DNA of 64,000 nucleotides from an uncultured bacterium (GTDB taxonomy: Bacteria; Acidobacteriota; Aminicenantia; Aminicenantales; CALLJL01). The notes under the pieces are model-generated. The model searched no databases and was not told the DNA's origin. It worked only from the letters and a program-made list of their open reading frames with translations. Both the position numbers and the translations under genes were made by a program. The stretch covers positions 320,361 through 384,360 of the forward strand of contig CALLJL010000008.1 in assembly GCA_938092135.1 (NCBI GenBank). The letters are read 5' to 3'. Positions within the stretch are counted from its first letter, which is position 1, and every line of letters starts with the position of its first letter. Positions 44,386 to 53,478 of the stretch are shown here, piece by piece.

Positions 44386-46779
44386 ATGGCCTCACCTCTT
44401 TTCCCTCTTCTTCTCGCTTTTGTAGCTGGAATTATTTCGGCCAAGGTATTTAGCCTCTCCTTTGTTTTCCCCTTCATTCTTTTTCTTATTTGCCTTTCTC
44501 TGGCCTGGTTTTACTACCTAAGACATCAGCTTAAATTTTCACTGGCTTTGGCTATCTTGGCTTTTTTCTTTTTTGGCTCCTCTTATTATCTAATTAAAAA
44601 TAGCGCTTTTGAAACCAATCCCCTTCGTCTTATAAATTCTCAAGATTATATCGATATAGAAGGAAGAATTGAAAAAAGTCCTGACTTAAGCCGTGACCGT
44701 CTTCAGCTATGGATTAAAACCCAGAAGATAACTTATAAAGGCCAGGAAAAAATCATAAAAGGCCGTGTTCAAGTCAGTTTTCCTATCTCCAAAGACTCTC
44801 CTTATCCAGAAATTCTGGCCGGAGACAAACTCAGGCTTTCGGCCCGACTTCTCGCTGACGATAATTTTTGCAATTTTCAGGAATCTATCTCTTTGATCGT
44901 TATGAAAGCTCGAGGAATTCATCGCCGCGCCTATTCAAAAAGCTTGAAACTCCTTGAAAAAATCAGTGAGCCTAAATTTTCCCTTGCCCGGTTTTTCTCC
45001 TGTCTGAGCCGTAACATTCAGAATAAAATCGAAAATTTCTTCTGCGATGGCGAAAACCAAATCTCCCGAGAAGGTGCCTTTCTTGAAGCCCTGCTCCTTG
45101 GCGAAAGGGGCCAGCTTGATGAAAGAACTCTCCTTGGCCTCCAGAGCTCAGGTCTTTTTCATCTTATTGCTATTTCTGGAGCCCATATAGCCATAATCTC
45201 TTATTTTCTTTTCCATTTTTTTCGTCTCTTGAGGTTTTCCGATAGATCTCGATCTTTACTTATCATCATAGGTCTTATTTTTTATGCCTTTTTAGTGGAG
45301 AGCCGGCCATCTGTTTTCAGGGCAACCACGATGGCTATTCTTTACCTTATTGGCAGACTCCTGTGGAAAGAAACAGCCATTTTGAATACCCTTTCGGCTG
45401 CTGGATTCTTCCTTCTTCTCCTTAACCCTCTGCAGCTTTTTGAGGCTGGCTTTATCCTCACCTTTATGGCTACCCTGACTATAGTTCTTTTTTTCCCCAG
45501 AATTAGAAAACATGTTCCCGTTCTTCCCTTGCATCTCACCGATTTAGTCATCTTATCGGTGGCGGCCCAATTAGGAGTTATTCCCTTTATCGCACGGATT
45601 TTTAATAGGGTTACTCTGGGAAGCATTATTTTAAACATTCCCGCCATCCCTCTTATCGGCCTTATTATGGCCATTGGCTGGTTTTTTCTTCTAATTTCGT
45701 CCTTTAGCTTTAACCTAGCTTCAATCCTGGCCACTATTTTAAAAAAAATTATTTCTCTTTTCTTTTCCCTCGCCCATCTTTTTGATGGTTTCCGGCCTTT
45801 TTCTTATCGCGTTCCTACGCCTTCATATCTCATTATTGGCGGCTATTTTATCTTCCTATTTCTTTTAATTGCGCCCCGCCGTTTTCGTTATCAAAAACTT
45901 ATTGCCCTCTCGGGATTCAGTCTTTTCGCCTTTTTCCTTCTTTTTTATCCCTTTCCCTCATTTACTTCAAATCTTCGTCTTACTTTCCTTGACGTCAGCC
46001 AGGGGGAAGCTATGCTGATTGAGTTTCCTGGCCGAGAAAAGATGCTAATTGATGGAGGTGGTTTTCCCGATGATTCCTTTGATGTGGGTGAACTTGTCGT
46101 TTCTCCTTTTCTTTGGCGCCGGGGAATTAAAAAAATCCACTATTTGGTTCTTACCCATGCCCATCCAGACCATCTCAAGGGATTAAAAGCAGTGGTCCGC
46201 AATTTCGATGTCAAGGAATTTTGGGAATCGGCTCAACCCTCAGAATCCAAGGACTACAAAGAATTTGTTGCCTCCTTACATCCGAGAACAAAACGCTGCC
46301 GTCATTTTCGAGGTGATAAGAGGGAAATCGCTGGCTTCAAGATAGAATTTCTTCATCCGCCGGCTGAAAGACAAGGCCCGGCGCCTGTTTCCAATGAAAA
46401 TTCTATGGTTTTCAGGCTTAGCCAGGAGAAGGGACTGGTTCTTTTCACTGGCGATATAGGTAAATCCAGCGAAGAAGAATTGCTCCTTTCTCCTGGTGAT
46501 TTAACAGCTCTGATTTTAAAATCCCCCCACCATGGAAGTCTCACTTCAAGTTCTGAACCCTTCTTGGCAGCTGTAAATCCAAAAATAGTTATAATTAGCG
46601 TCGGCCGAAACAACATATACGGTGTTCCCCATCCCGAGGTTTTAAAAAAATATGAAAAAATCTCATCCCTTATCCTCCGCACTGACCTTGATGGGGCAAT
46701 TGAGGTTACTTTTATGAAAAAGTGGGTTAGAATTCGTACTTCCCGAACTCGCCTTGACTTTCTCCAATCACTGAATTAA
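44386..46779 (+). CDS. comEC: ComEC/Rec2-family DNA uptake channel
   Basis: A 797-residue membrane protein. An N-terminal membrane pair and OB-like domain are followed by the competence domain with about eight helices (LLLGERGQLDERTLLGLQSSGLFHLIAISGAHIAII). A C-terminal metallo-beta-lactamase domain carries THAHPDHLKG and SPHHGSLTSSS. It would move single-stranded DNA across the inner membrane during transformation, with the MBL domain degrading one strand. No ComEA or pilus genes are in the window, so natural competence is plausible but not shown. Confidence 0.9.
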   Translation: MASPLFPLLLAFVAGIISAKVFSLSFVFPFILFLICLSLAWFYYLRHQLKFSLALAILAFFFFGSSYYLIKNSAFETNPLRLINSQDYIDIEGRIEKSPDLSRDRLQLWIKTQKITYKGQEKIIKGRVQVSFPISKDSPYPEILAGDKLRLSARLLADDNFCNFQESISLIVMKARGIHRRAYSKSLKLLEKISEPKFSLARFFSCLSRNIQNKIENFFCDGENQISREGAFLEALLLGERGQLDERTLLGLQSSGLFHLIAISGAHIAIISYFLFHFFRLLRFSDRSRSLLIIIGLIFYAFLVESRPSVFRATTMAILYLIGRLLWKETAILNTLSAAGFFLLLLNPLQLFEAGFILTFMATLTIVLFFPRIRKHVPVLPLHLTDLVILSVAAQLGVIPFIARIFNRVTLGSIILNIPAIPLIGLIMAIGWFFLLISSFSFNLASILATILKKIISLFFSLAHLFDGFRPFSYRVPTPSYLIIGGYFIFLFLLIAPRRFRYQKLIALSGFSLFAFFLLFYPFPSFTSNLRLTFLDVSQGEAMLIEFPGREKMLIDGGGFPDDSFDVGELVVSPFLWRRGIKKIHYLVLTHAHPDHLKGLKAVVRNFDVKEFWESAQPSESKDYKEFVASLHPRTKRCRHFRGDKREIAGFKIEFLHPPAERQGPAPVSNENSMVFRLSQEKGLVLFTGDIGKSSEEELLLSPGDLTALILKSPHHGSLTSSSEPFLAAVNPKIVIISVGRNNIYGVPHPEVLKKYEKISSLILRTDLDGAIEVTFMKKWVRIRTSRTRLDFLQSLN

Positions 46780-46796
46780 ATTAAAAGTGGAATCCC

Positions 46797-47405
46797 ATGA
46801 AAAGAAAATTTAGCTGGTTAATCGCTCTATTTTTTTCTATGGCGAGCTTAATTTTCGCCCAAAGCCTCGCTGAACTGGCCAAGAAGGAGAAAGAAAGACG
46901 AGAAAGTCTTGGCGAGAAAAAAAGCCTGGTCGTAACCAATGAGGATTTAGCCAAGGTTAAACGAAGGCCTGCTCTCGAAACGAGCCAACCAGCCTCTCCT
47001 CGTTTGAATTCAACTATGAGTTCCTTCGAGAAGACGGCCATAGAAGAGGAATCAGAAACAGTCTCTTCTGGTCAAACAGTCCATAGAGTAATTATCGAAC
47101 CATCTTCCTCTATATCCCCCTCCATTGATATCGGAAGCCGAGCTGGTGAACAAAAGTATCTAGAGGAAGCTTATCAGAAAGCCAAGGAATATGTTGAGCT
47201 TTTAACCCTCAAGCTCAATGCCCTCTGGCAGGAATTTTACAGCCTCGATGACATGACTCCGAGGGACCTGATCCAACAGGCCATTGCTGAAACCTATCTC
47301 AAACTGCAAAAGGCTCAGGAGGAAGAGGAAAGACTTAGACAGCAATTAGAAAAATATTTATCGACCCTTAAAAAAGAAAATATCCCTTTTATCTGGATTC
47401 GCTAA
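46797..47405 (+). CDS. Exported coiled-coil protein of unknown function
   Basis: A 202-residue protein. Signal peptide (WLIALFFSMASLIFAQS), then a charged helix SLAELAKKEKERRESLGEKKSLVVTNEDLAKVK, an opening that recurs in uncharacterised envelope proteins. A serine/proline-rich middle follows, then a C-terminal coiled coil (about 125-190, AYQKAKEYVELLTLKLNALWQEFYSLDDM...LQKAQEEEERLRQQLEKYL). No catalytic motif. It lies 17 bp after comEC, possibly co-transcribed. Function unknown; probably periplasmic and structural. Confidence 0.65.
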   Translation: MKRKFSWLIALFFSMASLIFAQSLAELAKKEKERRESLGEKKSLVVTNEDLAKVKRRPALETSQPASPRLNSTMSSFEKTAIEEESETVSSGQTVHRVIIEPSSSISPSIDIGSRAGEQKYLEEAYQKAKEYVELLTLKLNALWQEFYSLDDMTPRDLIQQAIAETYLKLQKAQEEEERLRQQLEKYLSTLKKENIPFIWIR

Positions 47406-47421
47406 ATTTTTGTTTGCCGGC

Positions 47422-48285
47422 TTATCGGAAATAAATAAAAGAAATCTGGACACCAAGTTCTCTTTCATCCTTAGAGCCTGGAATTACCTTAGCCGGAATG
47501 AAGGTTCTGTCGGTGGTAACAATCAAACGAAACTCGTCCCGATCACCCAACATTTCTTTGGTTATTTTATAAGTCTTTTCAAAGGCACTCTCCTGGGGCA
47601 CGAATTCATCTAGGACAGCCTCATTGATTTTGAAAATAACTTTCTGACCAGGAACAGCATCCAGGTTGACACCGCCCCGAATTACCAGGGTAGCATCGCG
47701 ATGGGGGTTATCAATGACACAAACAGCTTCTTTGGCGGTCCAGCGCCATTGTTTTAAAAAGGCATTAGGGTCAATTTCAAGATCATACCAGCCATTTTCA
47801 TAGATAATTTCAGGAGTGTCAGGCGGAGGCGGGAGAACCTTGAGATTTTTAGCCAGAACCTCATTTTTACTTTTTCCCGTTCGGTCAAAGGGAGAATAAA
47901 GGCCGACCACAAGCTTCAGAGTTTCTTCGCCTTTAAATTCTGGATCGAATTCATCAATAAATTTAGGGATGTAAATACGTCGAACATAGGTATATTCTTT
48001 GCCTGGTTCCCATTTAGAGGTGGGAATTGTGGGCATATGATCATCCTGCAAAAGAAGATTATTTTTATGCCAAAAATGAACAAAAACATTTAAATCCTGG
48101 TCAAAACGAACAAAATCCTGGCCGGTTTTCCACCGGTACTGAATGTCCGTCATTAAATTATCTGTTAAAGTCTTCTCTGAAAAGCTCACGGTGAGTTCAA
48201 GTCCCTTAACCTGCATTTTTTTCTGGCATGAACCCAGGACAATAATGACCAATATAATCATAAAAAATGAAAGCCATCGTCTCAC
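47422..48285 (-). CDS. Lipoprotein of unknown function
   Basis: About 287 residues. Signal peptide with lipobox (VIIVLGSC), then beta-rich sequence: LTVSFSEKTLTDNLMTDIQYRWKTGQDFVRFDQDLNVFVHFWHKNNLLLQDDHMP. A strong run of aromatic residues and GxYSPFDRTG suggest beta-sandwich domains. The track starts at a TTG directly abutting AGGAGG. The in-frame GTG at 48285 is 6 bp from it and is the better start. A consensus promoter lies upstream and overlaps a palindrome. It is transcribed divergently from lpxK. No family recognised. Confidence 0.7.
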   Translation of the reverse strand: MRRWLSFFMIILVIIVLGSCQKKMQVKGLELTVSFSEKTLTDNLMTDIQYRWKTGQDFVRFDQDLNVFVHFWHKNNLLLQDDHMPTIPTSKWEPGKEYTYVRRIYIPKFIDEFDPEFKGEETLKLVVGLYSPFDRTGKSKNEVLAKNLKVLPPPPDTPEIIYENGWYDLEIDPNAFLKQWRWTAKEAVCVIDNPHRDATLVIRGGVNLDAVPGQKVIFKINEAVLDEFVPQESAFEKTYKITKEMLGDRDEFRLIVTTDRTFIPAKVIPGSKDERELGVQISFIYFR

Positions 48286-48321
48286 AGCCAACCTCCTGCT
48301 TCTTTAATCTAAAACGGCAAA

Positions 48322-48350
48322 ATTATAATCAAGCCCGCTATCTTTGTAAA
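48322..48350 (-). promoter_or_regulatory. Promoter of the lipoprotein gene
   Basis: Minus strand TTTACA (48350-48345), 17 bp, perfect TATAAT (48327-48322). The -35 sits at the centre of the 48337-48356 palindrome. The leader of about 30 bases carries AGGAGG. Confidence 0.6.
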
Positions 48351-48356
48351 GATAGC
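48337..48356. promoter_or_regulatory. Perfect 20-bp inverted repeat over a -35 box
   Basis: GCTATCTTT-GT-AAAGATAGC: two perfect 9-bp arms around 2 bases. It covers the -35 of the lipoprotein promoter and lies about 28 bp upstream of the lpxK -35. The position suits an operator that blocks the first and could influence the second. It could also be a short hairpin. Confidence 0.5.
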
Positions 48357-48383
48357 CTTGTTAAAGATACCTGAAAGCCTGAG

Positions 48384-48412
48384 TTGAACCAATTTTAAGA
48401 ATAATATATATT
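48384..48412 (+). promoter_or_regulatory. Promoter of lpxK
   Basis: TTGAAC (48384-48389), 17 bp, TATATT (48407-48412). The ATG at 48422 follows after 9 bp, giving a leader of about 3 bases or none; no Shine-Dalgarno is present. Confidence 0.5.
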
Positions 48413-48421
48413 GCCCAATTA

Positions 48422-49444
48422 ATGGTTTTACCTGGTTTTTTAATAACCTTGGCCTCCTTAGCCGTTCGACTCATCTCTTGGGCCCGTAATAAACTCTACA
48501 ATTCAGGTTACAAAAAAAGCCTTGAGCCCCCTCTTTTAACCATTAGTATCGGTAATATCAGTTTTGGTGGAACTGGAAAAACACCTCTGGCCTTATTTCT
48601 CCTTTCTTTCTTAAGGGCCGAAGGCTGGAAACCATGCCTGATCAGCCGAGGATATAAAGGCAGATGGGAAAAAAGGGCGGGTCTTGTGGCCGACGGAAAA
48701 AAACTATTAGCCACGTGGAAGGAGGCTGGAGACGAGCCCATTATGATAGCCCGAAGGTTGCCCCAGATACCGGTTATTGTTGGCCGCAATCGCTATTATT
48801 CATGTCTTCTAGCCGCAGATCTGGGCTGCAACGCGATCATCCTTGATGATGCCTTCCAGCATCGCCAACTCAAACGTCACCTTGATATTGTCCTCTTGAA
48901 TCCTCAGGAAAAGGCGCAACGCGAGCCTTGGTCAGCTCTAAAAAGGGCTAACATGATTCTCGTCAAAGGTAAAAAAGAATGGCTGCCTTCACCTGCCCTT
49001 AAAGTATTAAAAGCAAAAAAAATTCAGCCTGCTGTCTTTGCCTTCGACCTCCAGCCCAGGTCTCTCCATATTCTCTCGATAGATAAAGAACTTAGACCTG
49101 AAGAATTGAAAGCAAAAAGGGTTGTCGCATTTTGCGGTCTTGCTCGGCCCGAAGGCTTCCATCTTACCCTCCAGAATCTTGGAGCTTTAATCGAAGTTTT
49201 TCTCCGCTTTCCTGATCACTATTCCTATCCAGAGAAGGCTCTGAGGAAAATCGCTCGCTATTATGAAAAGGCAAAACCAGATTTGGTCATAACCACAGAA
49301 AAAGATGTTGTAAAAATAATTGACCAGAGCTGGTTCTGGAGCCATGTGCCTCTGGCAGTATTAAAGATAGATTTTGTTCCTGAGCCGGAATTTATTTTGG
49401 CTTTAAAAGACTTCCTTGTAAAACAAAGCCTTATTAGACAATGA
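48422..49444 (+). CDS. lpxK: Tetraacyldisaccharide 4'-kinase
   Basis: A 340-residue inner-membrane-associated kinase that phosphorylates the lipid A precursor. After an N-terminal hydrophobic stretch comes ISIGNISFGGTGKTPLALFL, the LpxK Walker A; later motifs are PCLISRGYKG, VGRNRYY and LDDAFQHRQLKRHLDIVLLN. The stop overlaps the next acyltransferase start by 4 bp, so the lipid A kinase and late acyltransferase are coupled. Confidence 0.94.
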   Translation: MVLPGFLITLASLAVRLISWARNKLYNSGYKKSLEPPLLTISIGNISFGGTGKTPLALFLLSFLRAEGWKPCLISRGYKGRWEKRAGLVADGKKLLATWKEAGDEPIMIARRLPQIPVIVGRNRYYSCLLAADLGCNAIILDDAFQHRQLKRHLDIVLLNPQEKAQREPWSALKRANMILVKGKKEWLPSPALKVLKAKKIQPAVFAFDLQPRSLHILSIDKELRPEELKAKRVVAFCGLARPEGFHLTLQNLGALIEVFLRFPDHYSYPEKALRKIARYYEKAKPDLVITTEKDVVKIIDQSWFWSHVPLAVLKIDFVPEPEFILALKDFLVKQSLIRQ

Positions 49445-50451
49445 TAAAATTAAATAGCTTAAGTGGGGTGGAATTATTATTTTTTTGCTTTATTCTATCA
49501 ATGATTAATTGCCTTAAAATAATTAATTATTCTTTTTATTTTTTTTATCGTTTGATCTGGTTGGTAATTCGATATCTTCCTCGCCGACTTGTTCTTTTTA
49601 AAGGAAGCCTAGTTGGTTTATTAATTTATTTCCTCTCCTCTCGTCATCGCCGCCTCTGTTTTCGTAATCTTGAAATTGCTTTCGGATCGATTCTTACTAA
49701 AAAAGAAAAGAAAAAAATCGCTCGTTCTGCCTTCGGCCATTTCGGCCGCATAATCTTCGATACGATTAAATTTATCCAGTTTGAAGAAAACAAGAGGATG
49801 CTCCTTTTCCGAATTGAAGGGATGGAGAATCTCCATAAAGCTCAAGCCGAAGGGAAAGGTATTCTCATTTTTTCCGCCCATTTAGGCAACTGGGAAATTG
49901 CTTCCTTCCCCGTGGCCTCTTTAATTCCCCTGCATGTTGTGGCTCGACCCCTAGATAACCCCGTTATGGATAAAGAATGGCAGCGAATAAGAGAAAATTT
50001 AGGGGTTAAGGTGATTTCCAAGTTTCAGGCCGCCCGGCCGATCATTGAGGCCCTTAAAGCCAAGGAGGCGGTGGCTATTCTGATGGATCAGAATGTACTG
50101 CGAAGTCAGGCGGTTTTTGTTGATTTCTTTGGTCGGTTGGCAGCCACAACCCCAGCTGTAGCTATCTTTCATCGACGAACAGGCGCGCCTATTCTGCCTG
50201 TATTTTGTCTAATGACCCCCGATAAAAAATATCGGCTGAAAATTTATCAGCCCCTTTCTTTCATCGCTAGCTCTCTGCCTGAACCTGAACTTCTATTGCA
50301 AATAACCCAAATTTTAACTAAGATTATTGAACAAGAAATAAGACAAACTCCCGACCAGTGGTTATGGTTTCACGACCGGTGGCGAACTCGACCTGAAAAG
50401 GAATATCCTTTCAGGACTGAAGTAAAGGAGGAGAGAGTAAAAAATAATTGA
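49441..50451 (+). CDS. Lipid A late acyltransferase (LpxL/HtrB family)
   Basis: A 336-residue lysophospholipid-acyltransferase-fold protein. Hydrophobic N-terminus, then LCFRNLEIAFGSILTKKEKKKIARSAFGHFG, typical of LpxL/LpxM. The catalytic HxxxxE is in SAHLGNWEI; MDQNVLRSQAVFVDFFGRLAATTPAVAIFHRRTGAPILPVF follows. It would add a secondary acyl chain to lipid A. Which position it acylates (LpxL or LpxM type) is not decidable here. ATGA overlap with lpxK. Confidence 0.9.
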   Translation: MIKLNSLSGVELLFFCFILSMINCLKIINYSFYFFYRLIWLVIRYLPRRLVLFKGSLVGLLIYFLSSRHRRLCFRNLEIAFGSILTKKEKKKIARSAFGHFGRIIFDTIKFIQFEENKRMLLFRIEGMENLHKAQAEGKGILIFSAHLGNWEIASFPVASLIPLHVVARPLDNPVMDKEWQRIRENLGVKVISKFQAARPIIEALKAKEAVAILMDQNVLRSQAVFVDFFGRLAATTPAVAIFHRRTGAPILPVFCLMTPDKKYRLKIYQPLSFIASSLPEPELLLQITQILTKIIEQEIRQTPDQWLWFHDRWRTRPEKEYPFRTEVKEERVKNN

Positions 50452-50459
50452 GAAGAAAG

Positions 50460-50639
50460 ATGCAAGAAAAATGACAAAGAAAAGAATTCGCTGGACTTTT
50501 AAAAAAGCTGGATAAGCAGTCAAGATATCGAAAATTTATCTAGGAACTAGAGGATCTTAAAATAGTTGGGCTTGAAGAGCTGACGCTTGAAGAGCTGACG
50601 CCTAAAGAGGAGATTTTGAAAGAAAAAGAAAAAGAATAA
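50460..50639 (+). pseudogene. Gene relic with two in-frame stops
   Basis: One 60-codon frame reads MQEK-stop-QRKEFAGLLKKLDKQSRYRKFI-stop-ELEDLKIVGLEELTLEELTPKEE..., ending at TAA 50637-50639. Between the stops the sequence looks like real amphipathic helices, and each stop can be explained by a single base change. It includes a perfect tandem 15-bp repeat (LEELT twice). No family recognised. The following 100 bases are almost pure A and G. Confidence 0.4.
50571..50600 (+). repeat. Tandem 15-bp direct repeat
   Basis: CTTGAAGAGCTGACG twice in a row with no spacer (50571-50585 and 50586-50600). It keeps the reading frame of the relic around it. The two copies are identical, so the duplication appears recent compared with the stop mutations. 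Confidence 0.8.
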
Positions 50640-50746
50640 AGAAAGGAAAAAAAGGAAGAGAAGAGAAAAGAAAAAAGGGAAAAGGAAAGGGTTAAAAAAA
50701 TCTAAAGCGAATAGAAAATAGCAGACAATTTTAAAGCCAAGAGAAA

Positions 50747-51550
50747 ATGAAAGATAAGGTTACAAAAAAAGAAAATGAAGACACTAAAATAAAGCGCTTT
50801 GATGGCCGCAAGGGCAATGAACTTCGTCCAGTCAAAATAATCACCGATTATCTGGAATTTGCGGCCGGTTCAGCTTTAATTGAGGTGGGGAAAACAAAGG
50901 TTTTGGTGGCTGCCACAATTGAAGAAAAGGTTCCTCCCTTCCTTAAAGGTACTGGAACTGGCTGGGTCACTGCCGAATATGCGATGCTTCCCTGTTCGAC
51001 CGAAACCAGAACTCCCCGAGAGAGAACCCAGGGAAGAATCTCTGGTCGCTCTCAAGAAATTCAGCGCCTCATTGGCCGGGCTTTAAGAGCCGCCGTTGAT
51101 CTGAAAGCTCTCGGCGAGCGCCAGATCCTTCTTGATTGTGATGTCATCCAGGCCGATGGCGGCACAAGAACCGCCTCCGTCACCGCTGGCTGTGTTGCCC
51201 TGGCTCTGGCCTTAAAAAAGCTCCTTGATGAAGGAAAGATCAATGAATTTCCCTTGATCAATCTTGTTGCTGGAGTCAGTGTCGGTCTAGTTAATGGCGA
51301 ATATTTGCTCGATTTGGACTACAGTGAGGATAGCCAGGCAGAGGTTGATATGAATATAGTCGAAACCGACACTGGTCAACTCGTGGAAATCCAGGCTGCA
51401 GGAGAAAAAAGGCCTTATACTCGAAAAGAGCTAGCCACCATGCTTCGCCTGGCTCATGAAGGATTACAATCAATCTTTGAGATTCAGCGTTCTATCTTAA
51501 AAAAGAAAATTCCTTTTTATATGGCCTCTAACAAAAGGGTTAGGAAATGA
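50747..51550 (+). CDS. rph: Ribonuclease PH
   Basis: A 267-residue phosphorolytic exoribonuclease that trims tRNA 3' ends. Motifs: [14 protein letters not shown] near the N-terminus, [53 protein letters not shown] and the acidic [15 protein letters not shown] site. It has a lysine-rich N-terminal extension of about 20 residues compared with most members. It overlaps the next gene's start by 4 bp, a surprising coupling with a sugar-nucleotide enzyme. Confidence 0.94.
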   Translation: MKDKVTKKENEDTKIKRFDGRKGNELRPVKIITDYLEFAAGSALIEVGKTKVLVAATIEEKVPPFLKGTGTGWVTAEYAMLPCSTETRTPRERTQGRISGRSQEIQRLIGRALRAAVDLKALGERQILLDCDVIQADGGTRTASVTAGCVALALALKKLLDEGKINEFPLINLVAGVSVGLVNGEYLLDLDYSEDSQAEVDMNIVETDTGQLVEIQAAGEKRPYTRKELATMLRLAHEGLQSIFEIQRSILKKKIPFYMASNKRVRK

Positions 51551-52485
51551 AGAGAATTCTCGTGACTGGCGGGGCGGGTTTTTTGGGCAGCCATCTATGT
51601 GACCGCCTTCTTGAGGAAAAAGCTGATGTCCTCTGTGTTGATAATTTCTTCTCCGGTCATAAAGACAATATTCGACACCTCTTCTCTCATCCCTATTTTG
51701 AACTTATTCGCCACGACATTATTCATCCTCTCTTTGTTGAGGTTGACCAAATTTATCATCTCGCCTGTCCAGCCTCACCGATTCATTATCAAATTAATGC
51801 AATTAAGACCGTTAAAACCAATGTTATGGGAACAATTAATATGCTCGGCTTGGCTAAAAGAATAAAAGCTAGGATTTTGCTAGCTTCTTCATCGGAGGTT
51901 TATGGCGATGCTCAGGTTCATCCCCAGCCTGAAGGCTACTGGGGAAATGTCAATCCTATTGGTGTCCGCAGCTGTTATGATGAGGGAAAAAGAGTGGCTG
52001 AAACGCTGATGATGGATTACCACCGGCAAAACAAAGTTGATATTAGGATTGTTAGAATTTTTAACACCTATGGACCAAGAATGGCTATTAATGATGGTCG
52101 GGTGGTCAGCAATTTTATAGTTCAGGCTCTAAGAGGGGAAGACCTTACCATTTTTGGCGATGGTACTCAAACTCGCTCTTTCTGTTATGTCTCCGATATG
52201 ATTGAGGGCCTTATAAAAATGATGAATACTGAAGGTGTTACTGGCCCTATTAACCTTGGTAATCCAGTGGAGACGCCAATAATTGAACTCGCTGAGCTCA
52301 TTTTAAAATTAACTAAAAGCTCCTCCAAGCTTTGCTTCAAGCCTCTCCCTCCTGATGATCCAGGCCGTCGCTGCCCGGATATTTCCCTAGCCAAGAAAAT
52401 CCTTGGTTGGGAACCAAAGGTAGGACTAGAGGAAGGCCTGGCCTTAACTATTGACTATTTCAAAAAAAAGCTCAACCTTGTTTAA
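51547..52485 (+). CDS. UDP-glucuronate decarboxylase / NAD-dependent epimerase
   Basis: A 312-residue short-chain dehydrogenase of the extended type. NAD-binding [10 protein letters not shown] at the N-terminus, the serine motif [16 protein letters not shown], and catalytic YxxxK as [11 protein letters not shown]. The sequence around [26 protein letters not shown] is characteristic of UDP-xylose synthases. It would supply UDP-xylose for surface glycans and fits the glycosyltransferase gene that follows. A different 4-epimerase/dehydratase specificity cannot be excluded. Confidence 0.88.
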   Translation: MKRILVTGGAGFLGSHLCDRLLEEKADVLCVDNFFSGHKDNIRHLFSHPYFELIRHDIIHPLFVEVDQIYHLACPASPIHYQINAIKTVKTNVMGTINMLGLAKRIKARILLASSSEVYGDAQVHPQPEGYWGNVNPIGVRSCYDEGKRVAETLMMDYHRQNKVDIRIVRIFNTYGPRMAINDGRVVSNFIVQALRGEDLTIFGDGTQTRSFCYVSDMIEGLIKMMNTEGVTGPINLGNPVETPIIELAELILKLTKSSSKLCFKPLPPDDPGRRCPDISLAKKILGWEPKVGLEEGLALTIDYFKKKLNLV

Positions 52486-52776
52486 GCAACTATTCTTTAT
52501 CAGTTTTTAAAAAGTAAGGATAAATTCGGAAGCAATAGCTTGCTGGACCAAAAAGTAAATAAAAAAGGATTAAGTTTATTAAAGCGGAGAATATTAAAAT
52601 TGATTAAAGGATAGTTAAAGAGATAAGAAATAAAAGGCGATGAAAATTGGCAGCGAGGAATAAAAAGCTCATAGCAGTGAGGAAAGAGGAAAAAAGTAGG
52701 GACGAACCAAAAATCTAAAAAGTGCCTAAGTAAAGAAAAAGGAAGAAGCGTAAAAGAAAGCCAGAAAAATAAAAAA
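52486..52776 (+). other. Purine-rich spacer before a glycosyltransferase gene
   Basis: About 290 bases, strongly biased to A and G on the coding strand over its last 200, with no supported gene. The long minus-strand ORF in the track here is low-complexity (Phe/Leu/Pro) and is the mirror of that bias. I see no terminator and no clear promoter. Confidence 0.5.
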
Positions 52777-53478
52777 ATGGTTAAATCTTTTAAAAAAATT
52801 TCGATTGTCATTCCAGCTTATAATGAAGAGAAAACAATTGCTGAAATTATCCATCGAGTGAAAAAGACTGAGATTGGTCTTGAAAAAGAAATAATTGTAA
52901 TTGATGATGGTTCCAACGACGGCACCAGGGAAATTTTAAAAAATTTAGCCGACGAAAGTCTAAAAGTCATTTTTCACGAAAAAAATTTGGGCAAGGGAGT
53001 GGCTTTACGCACAGGTTTTTCCCAGGCAACCGGTGACATTATTTTGGTTCAAGATGTCGATCTTGAATATGACCCTCGAGATTATCCTCGGCTTCTTGAG
53101 CCCATCCTCGATGGTCGGGCTGATGTCGTTTATGGTAGTCGCTTCTTAGGAGGCCCTCATCGGGTCCTTCTTTTTTGGCATTATGTGGGCAACAAATTTT
53201 TAACAACTCTCTGTAATCTCTGTGCTAACCTTAATCTCACGGATATGGAAACAGGCTTTAAACTTTTCCGTCGGGAGGTGCTCGAAAAAATTCGCCTCAA
53301 ATCAAATCGCTTCGGCTTTGAACCTGAGATTACGGTCAAGGTTGGCCGACTTCGATTACGCGTCTATGAAGTCCCCATTTCTTATTCAGGCCGTGATTAT
53401 AGCGAAGGCAAGAAAATCACCTGGAAAGATGGCCTCGCAGCCATTTTCCATATTCTTCGCTTTCGTTTCTTCGATTAA
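52777..53478 (+). CDS. Glycosyltransferase family 2 (polyprenyl/dolichyl-phosphate sugar synthase type)
   Basis: A 233-residue GT-A fold enzyme. Opening KISIVIPAYNEEKTIAEIIHRV, then IVIDDGSNDGTREIL and the DxD region VQDVDLEYDPRDYPRLLEPI; ends with GRDYSEGKKITWKDGLAAIFHILRFR. This matches the DPM1-like group that transfers a sugar from a nucleotide to a polyprenyl phosphate. No membrane helices, so it probably acts on the cytoplasmic face. The purine-rich leader has no good Shine-Dalgarno. Confidence 0.88.
   Translation: MVKSFKKISIVIPAYNEEKTIAEIIHRVKKTEIGLEKEIIVIDDGSNDGTREILKNLADESLKVIFHEKNLGKGVALRTGFSQATGDIILVQDVDLEYDPRDYPRLLEPILDGRADVVYGSRFLGGPHRVLLFWHYVGNKFLTTLCNLCANLNLTDMETGFKLFRREVLEKIRLKSNRFGFEPEITVKVGRLRLRVYEVPISYSGRDYSEGKKITWKDGLAAIFHILRFRFFD

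Noticed and set aside
52500-52811. 103-residue minus-strand ORF (Phe/Leu/Pro-rich) before the glycosyltransferase gene
   Set aside because: It is the complement of a purine-rich spacer, starts inside the next gene on the opposite strand, and has no ribosome site or recognisable domain.
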